DNA of 64,000 nt, taken from positions 1,313,857,324-1,313,921,323 of the forward strand of contig NC_090444.1 in the NCBI RefSeq assembly GCF_031143425.1, given 5' to 3'. Shown here piece by piece: positions 1 to 10,339 of the stretch (positions are counted from its first letter, which is position 1; every line of letters begins with the position of its first letter). Below the pieces are notes generated by a model that saw only the letters and a program-made list of their open reading frames with translations, made no database searches and was not told the DNA's origin. The translations under genes and the position numbers were made by a program. This DNA comes from Pleurodeles waltl. Taxonomy: Eukaryota > Chordata > Amphibia > Caudata > Salamandridae.

Positions 1-76
1 CCGCTACACAATTTTTCAGTTTATGCTTTAGGCACGGGAACTATATAATGGTTATTTTGACAATCCTTCAATATAC

Positions 77-234
77 CTTGGTTACGGACTGGTACCATCC
101 AGACAGAGAAGCCATGGAACAGTGTGTCCTCTTACGGGTGACTTGAACTTGTTCATCATCCTCTTCATCATAATCCACATTCACACTTTGCCCCATCAGC
201 TGCACCAAAAGCTTCTGCACCATTTGGCCAATAC
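77..234 (-). CDS. ORC3: ORC3 internal coding exon (fifth in this window)
   Basis: This is a 158-nt exon of origin recognition complex subunit 3, a nuclear protein needed to mark replication origins. Read on the minus strand it follows a T-rich tract and an AG acceptor (TTGAAAG), and it ends AAG followed by the donor gtatat. Taking one G from the previous exon, it encodes 53 codons from GIGQMVQKLL to WYQSVTK. The block VTRKRTHCSMASLSGWYQSV matches the vertebrate ORC3 segment with a conserved threonine-histidine, serine-methionine and SxWY pattern. An acidic stretch (DYDEEDDE) precedes it, where the vertebrate protein is also charged and variable. It starts in phase 1 and ends in phase 0, and the previous exon (9592-9696) ends in the complementary phase. 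The gene continues to the left of the window. The intron before it is 9357 nt. Confidence 0.93.
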
Positions 235-1928
235 CTTTCAAGTAATAAAAAAAAAACAATATGTTTCATTTTCGAAGATAATGTCCTGCATAAAATAGAT
301 GTAAATGCATTTAACAATCTGCCAGTATATGCAATGGATGGTGAAAGTTAGAAAAGAAAAAGGCCTGGTAAAGACACAGGGAAGCTATACAACCCAGCTC
401 TTTGACCAAGAATAATCTATGGCGTTTGAAAAAGAACAGTGGTCCTGGTGTGCGGTCAACATCCATTTATACTGTTTATAAGCCCTGCAATCATTACCTT
501 TATCCCATTAACAGTTTTCAAATGTGATCCAATGAGCTCAATAAATCAGTCAGGGCTTCAAAAGCAGAAAGCAATTGTGGAGTTGATTGGCAGATGGCAG
601 GTGATATTGTACGCTCCACTCCTGAATCAACAATGATGAGTTATGAAGCTGGAGTTCTTACCAGCACGGGCATTCACCACCTTACAGTAAAATCTTTCGT
701 TTATTTGTAGAGACGAACAGCCCGCTGCCAAGACCGCACAAGTTTTTGATAGGTGGTATGTCAATGTAATAAAAATATTCCATCAAAATAAGAAGTCACC
801 CTTAGACCCTGAAGTATATTTCCATTCAAAAAAGAGAATGGGAGGAAGGCAGGAACCACTGCTAGTGAAGTTTAAATGTGCTGAAAGCCAACAATGTGAA
901 GTTAACAGTATGAGGAGCAGGTGATACATTAGAGAAGATCAATATTTGGGGCTTTAAGTAGTCATACCTATGTCATAGAGCGTAATCAAGGAGGTTATAC
1001 TTTCTAGGTAAGGGGTACAAATATATGGCTAATATCTAATTTATGATGTCATACTATATGCCCTCAAGGGCTACCAGCTGAGGCTCCTTTCCTTAAATAA
1101 ATGCACAAAGGAACAGTGCAGTGATACAGTGCCTGGTTAAGCAAATGAGGCTGTGAATAGAACCTCCAAATAATCCAACTTGGTCAACCGATGGATCTGG
1201 ATTGGTTTGTGGACTTTGTCTAAGGGGGCTTTTAAGCACTCTCCAATCAGGAATAACAGGAATTTCAGCATCTTCAGCATTACCATGAGGACAATCGATA
1301 TATCTATCAAGTGCCTGAATGCAGACACTTATAAGACTCCTTGGTACCGATAACTTCAGATCAGCATGTAGGACCAGACCAACCTATGTACAGAGGATAG
1401 GTTTATTGATTGGTTGGGCTCTTTCTGAAATTTGGACCATACTGAGTACCAGGTCTCTTATGTCCAAGAAATGTCTCTTCCACTTGAAGACTATTATTGA
1501 CCCGTGAACCCCAAGTCCACAGTGCTCCAAAACACCTACTGTTCTATAATTAAATCATAAAGCTTAAACTGTAAACCTAAAGGGCAATCAAAAACAAATT
1601 TAGCACAAAGAATATACCAGATGAGGTTTTGATATCAGTGGAAATATAGTACAGGTTTGTCCCACAAGTTTTACTGCAAGCATCAGAATACAGAGACCCA
1701 TGCGCAAGGTTGGGCAAGACCAGTACATTTATCATAAACAAGTGGTTCTGAAAACTGTTTACATGCAGTCCTGATATCTATTATAAGTTGCCAGAGGTTT
1801 CCAAAAATTGTCCACATAAGAACAACGTTTTTAAGACCAATATGAGAAGCTTCTGGTCAGTATTCAGCACCACAGGAACAACATACTATACCTATACCTA
1901 TAAATACATATTTTTCCATATGAATATG
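235..1928. other. ORC3 intron, no recognised element
   Basis: AT-rich intron sequence between the exon ending at 234 and the repeat nest starting near 1929. I see no open frame of coding character, no terminal repeats and no tandem array. It may hold old unrecognised repeats. Confidence 0.6.
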
Positions 1929-2388
1929 TGCTAGAAATGGGGTCCCTAGTTGGCAGTCACATTACACCCAGTTCAAGTAGGGACCCTCACTCTAATCAGG
2001 GTAAGGGAGTCACACACCTAAAATAACTCCTGCTCATCCCCTTCGTATCTTGGCTCATGAAGTCAGGCTTATCTCCGAGGCAATGTGTAAAGTATTTGTG
2101 TGTACGTATACACATACAGTGGAAACACCACAAAAGTACTCCACACCAGTCTAGAAAAACAGTCAACATTTATCTGAATAAAACAAGACCAAAATGACAA
2201 AAATCCAACATACACAAGCAAAGATATCACTTTTTAAAAGTTCAAAGAGTCTTAATTCAGAGAAATCAATGGTTATCTCTTTTTAACACATAGTACCTTG
2301 GATGCGTCAAAAACAAAGATGATGTGGGCCACAAGGGAAGTGATGCGCTGGAAAAGCTGATTGAGGAGTCAATTCCTTCCTGCGCAGG

Positions 2389-2600
2389 GGAGGTGATGCG
2401 TCGGTTCCTTACTGGCAGGGGAGGTAATGCGTAGGTTCTCTCCTCACAGGAGAGGCAATGTGTCAGTTCCATACTGGCAGGGGAGGCAATGTGTCAGTTC
2501 CATACTGGCAGGGGAGGCAATGTGTCAGTTCCATACTGGCAGGGGAGGTGATGCGTCTGTTCTCTCCCTGCAGGAGAGATGATGCGTCTGTTTCCAACTA
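2389..2600. repeat. 31-bp minisatellite inside family C repeat
   Basis: About seven tandem copies of a 31-bp unit of the type GAGGCAATGTGTCAGTTCC. The anchor GAGGCAAT recurs at 2452, 2483 and 2514, exactly 31 bases apart. Flanking copies are degenerate and carry GATGCGTCGGTTCC. Weaker related units continue to about 2870. Confidence 0.85.
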
Positions 2601-2994
2601 TGCAGCCTCGGTTCCTTACTGCAGTGTGGAGTAGATGCGAAAATGACATCCAGGGACGATGCATGGAAAATCCAGAAGCACGGGATGATAGAGCCGCAGT
2701 GGAACAGGCGCTGAGTCGATCCTACAGGAACGGTGTCGATTCTTCCACAGCCACAAAAAGGAAGGCACTGCGTTTATTCTTCAGCAGCAAGGCAGGCACT
2801 GCGTTGATTCTTCTGCCACAAGCTAGGTGATGTGTTGATTTTCAACCACACCTTTTCGATGTGTGGATTTCCTTCCTCAAGACACCAGTTTCCACTTCCA
2901 AGGGCCAGTGGACTGTATTTGGCACCACTTGGCAAGCCAGGACTCTCAGCAGAAGAGTCCAGGCTCTGGCAGATGAAGACATTGATGTCCCTGA

Positions 2995-5543
2995 TGTTGG
3001 AAAGTGCCCCTTTTGGCATGGTTACACCCCCCCACAATTTTGCCTGATATCTGATGCTAAGTTGATTAAGTGTGTGCTGGGATCCTGCTAACTAGGCCCC
3101 AGCACCTGTGTTCTTTCCATAAACTGTACCATTGCTTCCACAGTTGGCACACCCCTGGTACACAGCTAAATCCCTTGTAAAGGGTACCAGTGGTGCCAAG
3201 GGCCGGGGAGGGGGAGGGTCTCTAAGGGATGCACCATGTATTGTGACACCCTAAAGTTCCCATCACCAAACACATGCACACTGACATTGCAGATTGTGTG
3301 TGTTGGTGGTAAGAAAAAAGTAAAGTTGACATGGCATCCTCTCTGGGTGCCATGCCTACAAACCACTGCCTGTGGCATAGGTAAGTCACCCCCCATCATC
3401 GCCAGCAGGCCTTACAGCCCTAAGGCAGGGTGCACTATACCACAGGTGAGGGCATAATCGCATGAGCAATATGGACTTACAGTGTCTAAGTCCATTCTTA
3501 GACATTGTAAGTGCTGTATGGCCATATTGAGTATATGGGCTGGGAGGCTGTCATTACAAACTCCACAGCTCCATGATAGCTTCACTGAAGAGTGGGAAGT
3601 TTGGTATAATGCCAGTGTTGGATTTATTGAAAAATGCACCCAGAGGGCACTAACAGACAGGTTTCTGACCCCATCGGGTGAGGGCCTTTGTGCTCTCTGG
3701 GGTCAGGGACAAAGCCCACTCTGGGTGGAGGTGCCTCACACCTCCCCCCTGCAGGAACTGCAACACTTGGCGGTGAGCCTCAAAGGCTCTTGCCTCTTGT
3801 TACACTGTCCCAGGGACCTCCAGCTAGTGGAGATGCCCGCCCCCTGGACCAAGCCCCACTTTTGGCGGCACGTTTGGCAGGAAAATTAATAAACAAAAGA
3901 AGGTTGTGCCCACCCCAGCTGGGACCACAGATAGGGTGCCCAGATCTGAGGTGAAACCCTCATAGCAGAATCCTCCATCATGCTTTGGAGGATATTAGCC
4001 AGTAGAGTTAGGAATGTGCCCCTCTCCCCAAAGGGAGTGGGCACAGGAAGGGTGTAGCCACCCTCAGGGACAGCAGCCATGGGCTACTGCCCTCTGACCC
4101 GTGTAACACCCCTGAATCTAGTACTTAGGTGTGCCTCTGAACCTTGCTCTTCAGATACCTGGCAGCATGAAAGAAGAAAGACTGAAGAGCCGCTCCAGCA
4201 CAGAATACTCCAGACGACAAATGACTTAGCCCCAGCCCTACCTGCCGGTCTGCAGCTTCAAGACTCCTGCTACAAAACGGTGACACATCCTCCTGGACTA
4301 GTGACCTCTACAAACCCCCCCAGAGGACTGCCTGCCTACCCATGAACCAAGATATCCAGAGGACAGTGGCCCTGTCCTCAAATAAACCTCCAAGAAAGAC
4401 TCCAGAACTGCCCAGGACCCGAGAGTCTGGCCCACTCTGCACCAGACGCCAATTGCCATTGTCCAGGTGTCCCACTGGTCCAGAGCAGGTCCCCAGGTGA
4501 TTGCAACCTCGAGTCCACCCTGGGTTGACACCTCGAGACCAACACGACAACGTCTGCAGCCTAAATCCAGAGGACCCCCCTGACTGCGGCCGGCTCTGAT
4601 GAAGATTTCCCTACGCCTAAAGGTACCACTGCACCTGCTGACTGTTCAGCAACGTCCAGTGGGCTCTCTACTTACCTGTCAAGCAGTTGGTTTTCTTCAG
4701 TCGACTCCCTTAGAAAACACCTGCAGCATCTTTGTAACCCCCCAGGGTTCCCTCATTGAAAAGCATTAGGAGCCCGATGCTGTGTTTGCATCCTGCAACC
4801 GGCCTCCCCTGTGCAGCTGAGCGTGTGTTTGGTGCTGATCTGTGGCCCTTCACCCTCACTCCGGGGCTGCTCTAAACCCCCCAGTTCTGTGCCCTGAAGT
4901 CACAGGTACTTACCTGCAAGTTGCTTCTTTCTCAGTGCCCCCAGGATTCCATTGGGAACCCGACACCAACTTTGAACTCTGCACCCTGCTGGCCCTATGT
5001 TGCTGGTGGAGCACCCTTGTTGTCTTCCTAAACTCTGCCTTGTGGACACCCTAACCCCCGAAGACTGGTATCGTAAATTGAGTACTTACCTGAGAATTGT
5101 GTTTCCTCCCATACGACTGCTTTGCTTTCTATGAGAAATTGCACTGTCTACTTTTGAAACTGAAAAGTCTCACCTACCTGTAAACCGTTTTATCTGTGAA
5201 TTCTAAACAAAGTGCATTTGATAATTGAAAGCGATTCATTCTTGAAACTGTACTTACCTGCAAAAAAGACCCTTTTGGTTCCAGAAATAAAGTATATTTT
5301 TTGATATATAAAACATTGGGCTGGGAGTTAGTCATTGAGTGTGTGCCTCATAACTGTACTGTGTGTGTGTACAACAAATGCTTAGCACTACCCTCTGATA
5401 AGCCTAACTGCTCAACCACACTACCACAAAAGAGAGCAGTAATATTATCTACTTTAGCTTTAGTAAAGCGTCTGAGGATCCAGTGGACTCTGTGCGCACT
5501 ATACCTTCCTTTGGTATAGTATATACACAGGCAGCTTCCTATA
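2995..5543 (+). mobile_element. Long non-coding LTR-like element, copy A
   Basis: A 2549-bp element inserted in the outer repeat. It begins TGTTGGAAAGTG and ends AGCTTCCTATA, giving imperfect inverted ends (TGTWGGAA). It is flanked by a perfect 5-bp duplication, CCTGA, at 2990-2994 and 5544-5548. A second copy in the opposite orientation lies at 6175-8864. The two can be followed against each other over most of their length, for example the GGTACCAG region near 3185 against 8670 and the TCTGATAAGCC region near 5394 against 6316. An AATAAA lies near 5286, about 250 bases from the right end, as expected for the R/U5 part of an LTR on the plus strand. Open frames up to 135 codons (3482-3889) match no known protein. 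A solo LTR is the simplest reading. Confidence 0.72.
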
Positions 5544-6174
5544 CCTGAGGCATCTTAACAGGAGGCAAGTTCAGTTCAAGCCCTTGGAGAACCCTAGAAA
5601 GCAGGATGTAGAAAGCAAAGTCTGGTCCGTTCACTCCCAGGGCAGAAGCATCAAGCACCAGGCCAGCACAACAAAGGACCAGGCAGAGTGGCAGTTCCTC
5701 AAGCAGCATCCTGCTCTTCTCTTCTTGGCAGAATATTCTCAGTCCAGAAGTGTTCTGAAGTTGTGGTCTCGAAGGCCCAAAAATTATACTCATTTCTGCC
5801 CTTGAAGCAGGCAAACTTGAAAGGAAAGTCTTTGTAGTGCACAAGACCCTGCTTTTCCTGCCCTTGCCCCAGACACACTCCAGGCCGTTGGACACTGCTT
5901 TGTGAAAGGACAGGCACAGCCCTATTCAGGTGTAAGTGTCAGCTCCTCCCACCACTCTGGCCCAGGAAGACCCATCAGGATATACAGGGCACACCTCAGC
6001 TCTCTGTGTTTCTCTCTAAGGGGAATTCACAAACAGCCCAACTGTCATCCTGAACCAGACGTGTATTTCAGCAGACAGGCAGAGGCACAGAATGGATAAG
6101 AAAGAAAATGCCCACTTTCTAAAAGTGGCATTTTCAAACTTACAATCTAAAAGCCAACTTCACCAAAAGATGTA

Positions 6175-8864
6175 TGTAGGAAGTTGGCTCTGTATATACT
6201 ATTTCAAAGTAAGAAATAGTATGCAGAGTCCAAGGGTTCCCCTTAGAGGTAAGATAGTGGCAAAAAGAGATAATTCCAATGCTCTATTTTGAGGTAGTGT
6301 GGTCGAGCAGTAGGCTTATCAGAGGGTAGTGTTAAGCATTTGTTGTACACACACAGGCAATAAATGAGGAACACACACTCAAAGACTTACTCCAGGGCAA
6401 TAGGTTTTTATATAGAAAAATATATTTTCTTAGTTTATTTCAAGAACCACAGGTTCAAGATTTACAAGTAATACTTCAAATGAACGGTATTTCACTCAGG
6501 TATTCTAGGAACTTTGAATAATCACAATAGCATGTACAGTTTTGACAAAAATGGCAATAAGCTATTTTAAAAGTGGACACTGCAAAAATCAACAGTTCCT
6601 GGGGGAGGTAAGTATTTGTTAAGTTCACAGGTAAATAAAACACTTACAGGGTTCAATGTTGGGTCCAAAGTAGCCCACCGTTGGGGGTTCAAGGCAACCC
6701 CAAAGTTACCACACCAGCAGCTCAGGGCCGGTCAGGTGCAGAGGTCAAAGTGGTGCCCAAAACACATAGGCTTCAATGGAAACAGGGGTGCCCCGGTTCC
6801 AGTCTGCCAGCAGGTAAGTACCCACGTCCTCGGAGGGCAGACCAGGGGGGTTTTGTAGGGCCCCGGGGGGGCACAAGCAGGCACAGAAAGTACACCCTCA
6901 GCGGCACAGGGGCGGCCGGGTGCAGAGTGCCAACAGGCGTCGGGTTTCAGATATGAATCAATGGGGAGACCCGGGGGTCTCTTCAACGATGCAGGCAGGC
7001 ACGGGGGGCTCCTCGGGGTAGCCACCACCTGGGCTACGCAGAGGGTCGCCTGGGGGTCGCTCCTGCACTGGAGTTCGGTTCCTTCAGGTCCTGGGGGCTG
7101 CGGGTGCAGAGCTGGTTCCAGGCGTCGGGTTCCTTGTTACAGGCAGTCGCGGTCAGGGGGAGCCTCTGGATTTCCTCTGCAGGCGTCGCAGTGGGGGCCC
7201 AGGGGGGTTCACTATGGCTACTCACGGGCTCGCAGTCGTCGTGGAGTCCTCCCTGTAGTGTTAGTTTTCCGCAGGTCGAGCCGGGGACGTCGGGTGCAGA
7301 GTGGAAAGTCTCACGCTTCCGGCGGGAAACGTGGGGTCTTTAAAAGTTGCTTCTTTGTTGCAGAAAGTTGCAGTTTCTTGAACAGGGCCGCTGTTCTCGG
7401 GATCTTCTTGGTCCTTTAGATGCAGGGTAGTCCTCTGAGGCTTCAGAGGTCGCTGGACCCTGTTGGATGCGTCGCTGGTGCAGTTTTCTTCGAAGTAGGG
7501 AGACAGGCCGGAGGGGCTGGGGCCAAATCAGTTGTCGTCTCCGTCTTCACTGCAGGGCTTCAGGTCAGCAGTCCTTCTTCTTCTTTAGGTTGCAGGAATC
7601 TATCTTCCTCGGTTCTGGGAGCCCCTAAATACTGAATTTAGGGGTGTGTTTAGGTCTGGGAGGGAAGTAGCCAATGACTACTGTCCTTGAGGGTGGCTAC
7701 ACCCTCTTTGTGCCTCCTCCCTGTGGTGGGGGGGGGGGGGATGGGGGGGGAGGCACATCCCTAATCCTATTGGGGGAATCCTCCTTCTACAAGATGGAGG
7801 ATTTCTAAAATTAAGAGTCACCTCAGCTCAGGACACCTTAGGGGCTGTCCTGACTGGGGGGTGACTCCTCCTTGTTTTTCTCATTATCTCCTCCAGCCTT
7901 GCCGCCAAAAGTGGGGGCAGTGGCCAGAGGGGCGGGCATCTCCACTAGCTGGGATGCCCTGTGGCGCTGTAACAAAGGGGGTGAGCCTTTGAGGGTCACC
8001 GCCAGGTGCTACAGTTCCTGCAGGGGGAGGTGAGAAGCACCTCCACCCAGTACAGGCTTTGTTCCTGGCCACAGAGTGACAAAGGCACTCTCCCCATGTG
8101 GCCAGCAACATGTCTGGTGGGTGGCAGGCTTGCAGAAACTAGTCAGCCCACACTGGAAGTCGGTTATGTTTTCAGGGGGCATCTCTAAGATGCCCTCTGG
8201 GTGTACTTTACAATAAAGTGCACACTGGCATCAGTGTGCATTTATTGTGCTGAGAAGTTTGATACCAAACTTCCCAGTTTTCAGTGTAGCCATTATGGTG
8301 CTGTGGAGTTCGTGTTTGACAGACTCCCAGACCATATACTCTTATGGCTACCCTGTACTTACAATGTCTAAGGTTTTGCTTAGACACTGTAGGAGCATAG
8401 TGCTCATGCACATATGCCCTCACCTGTGGTATAGTGCACCCTGCCTTAGGGCTGTAAGGCCTGCTAGATGGGTGACTTACCTATGCCACAGGCAGTGTGA
8501 GGTTGGCTTGGCACTCTGAGGGGAGTGCCATGTCGACTTAGTCATTTTCTCCCCACTAGCACACACAATCTGGCAAGCAGTGTGTCTGTGCTGAGTGAGG
8601 GGTCTCCAGGGTGGCATAAGCCATGCTGCAGCCCTTGGAGACCTTCCCTTGCATCAGGGCCCTTGGTACCAGGGGTACCAGTTACAAGGGACTTACCTGG
8701 GTGCCAGGGTTGTGCCAATTGTGGAGACAAAGGTACAGTTTAGGGAAAGAACACTGGTGCTGGGGCCTGGTTAGCAGGGTCCCAGCACACTTTCAAATCA
8801 TAACTTAGCATCAGCAAAGGCAAAATGTCAGTGGGTAACCATGCCAAGGAGGCATTTCCGTACA
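6175..8864 (-). mobile_element. Long non-coding LTR-like element, copy B
   Basis: A 2690-bp inverted copy of the element at 2995-5543. On the plus strand it starts TGTAGGAAGTTGG and ends CATTTCCGTACA, so read on the minus strand it begins TGTACGGAAATG. A perfect 5-bp target duplication, ATGTA, flanks it at 6170-6174 and 8865-8869. Removing it reconnects the outer repeat. It contains a run of 13 G at 7728-7740, GC-rich segments at 6830-7300 and open frames of up to 152 codons (6961-7419) that lack recognisable domains. I read those frames as a by-product of base composition. Copies A and B form an imperfect inverted repeat with a 631-bp spacer. Confidence 0.72.
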
Positions 8865-9591
8865 ATGTATTTTTAAATTTTGAATTCAGAGACCCCAAAC
8901 TCCTCATCTCTATCTGCTCCCAATTGCAAATTACACTTAAAAGATATTTCAAAGCAACCCCCATGTACCCCAATGGGAGAGATAGGTCTTGCAATAGTGA
9001 TAAACTAATTTAGCAGTAGTCACTATTAAAACATGTAAACCACACTAGTACATGTCCTACCTATCACATACACTGTACCCTGCCCATGGGGCTGCCTTGG
9101 GCCTACCTTAGGGGTGACTTACATGCGAGGTCAGAATGGCAGTTTAAAACTTCTCTCTTCCTCTCCCTCTTCCTCCTTCCCTCCAGTGGCAGGTCTGAGA
9201 AATGTTACAGGGTGGCACAATCAGTGCTGCAGTCCCACTAGTAGAATTTGATTTACAGGCCCTGGGCACACACAGTGCACTTGCTAGGGACTTACTAGTA
9301 AATCAAATATGCCCATCATGGAGAAACCAATCAACACACAATTTTCTCAGGGAGCACTTGCACTTCAACACTGGTCAGCAGTGGTAAAGTGCCCAGAGTC
9401 CTAAAACCAGCAAAAATGAAATTCAGCACAGGGTCAAAACAGGAGGTCAGAAGCTAAAAAAAGACAGAGTAAACCATGCAAGAGCTGACAGGTCTAACAA
9501 TAAGTCATAAATGTGAAAGCAAATTTCCCACAAAAAACACATCTCATTTAATATTCTTTTTGGTCTGTGTCAGAGATACAAGGGAACTCAC

Positions 9592-9696
9592 CTGGACATT
9601 CCTTTGAATGCAATGAAGCTACATATGGAGTAACACTCTCCTGAAGGACATCTGAGAGGCTCTTAAATGTAACATCATGGTCTGTTACGTTCACAC
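9592..9696 (-). CDS. ORC3: ORC3 internal coding exon (fourth in this window)
   Basis: A 105-nt exon on the minus strand with acceptor TTCCAAAAG and donor CCAG followed by gtgagt. With one G from the previous exon it reads [20 protein letters not shown] and then [15 protein letters not shown]. This matches the vertebrate ORC3 segment in which VNVTDHD is almost invariant and is followed by a VTPYV motif. It begins and ends in phase 1, compatible with the exons at 25637-25781 and 77-234. In the folded protein this belongs to the AAA+-like N-terminal region of ORC3, which lacks the usual nucleotide-binding motifs. The intron upstream of it is 15940 nt. The family C repeat ends only 92 bases beyond the donor. 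Confidence 0.95.
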
Positions 9697-10339
9697 CTTT
9701 TGGAAAGGAAAGAACTTGGGTTAATAATACAAAAATACTGATTTTTTTGCCTCACTTCATGCTGTTTGCATATATTTGCACATTAATACCAGACGGATTG
9801 GTTTACTTTGCCATGATGATAACATGTTGTTGGATTTGCAGCCTTTTTTCGTGAAGGGAAGATGTGCACATGCATAAGCCTTCTTACAGGCACATCAACA
9901 ATATGTGTCCATTGTTAGAAGTATCTACCTTGCAATATTTTCTTTTTATGTCTTAAGTGCACTACTTAAAATACAAACTTCATCTTCTGACTCCTTTTTA
10001 TAGCACTCTTCTTTAAGAGAACTGCTAAATTCTGCCAATGGAGTCTGTTCAGTAAAGGGGCTTAACGCCCAGTTTCCACAGTGTTGCAGCCAAAGAGGCT
10101 GCTTCGTCATAGTACCTTCTTTCCTGAACAGCTGGGAGCAACACACAGAGTTGTCCACTATTACCAAACACTTCCCCCAATAAACATCTAAACATATTAG
10201 CTTTGCCACTGTATGTTTAAAAAAAGCAAGACCCATTGTCTTTGCCAGTGCATGTTCTACTTTCAAAGTTACTATGTAAATTTAACAACTTAGGGCATGA
10301 TATAGACTATGATGGATGGACTAGTGTCTAATTTAGAAA
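9697..10339. other. ORC3 intron, no recognised element
   Basis: Intron sequence between the exon at 9592-9696 and the long repeat starting near 10340. The longest open frame (minus strand, 9946-10266) shows no domain or family resemblance I can name. Confidence 0.5.

Larger units (their letters stand above)
1929..9499 (-). mobile_element. Outer long non-coding repeat (family C), split by two nested insertions
   Basis: The outer element is present in three pieces, 1929-2994, 5549-6169 and 8870-9499, about 2.3 kb once the insertions at 2995-5543 and 6175-8864 are removed. It begins TGCTAGAAATGG and ends CAGGTCTAACA, so its ends are inverted (TGYTAGA). The flanking pentamers atatg and ataag agree at four of five bases, a decayed target duplication. 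It has no coding frame. A related copy ends at 18735 with the same CTGACAGGTCTAACA terminus. Its short inverted TG/CA ends and possible 5-bp duplication suggest a long solo LTR or a non-autonomous LTR element. Strand is tentative. I associate this sequence with newt genomic repeats from memory. Confidence 0.6.

Noticed and set aside
3482..3889. 135-codon frame in element A
   Set aside because: It is not preserved in copy B and has no known domain.
6961..7419. 152-codon frame
   Set aside because: Glycine- and arginine-rich by base composition, inside the non-coding element B. The matching place in copy A is not open.
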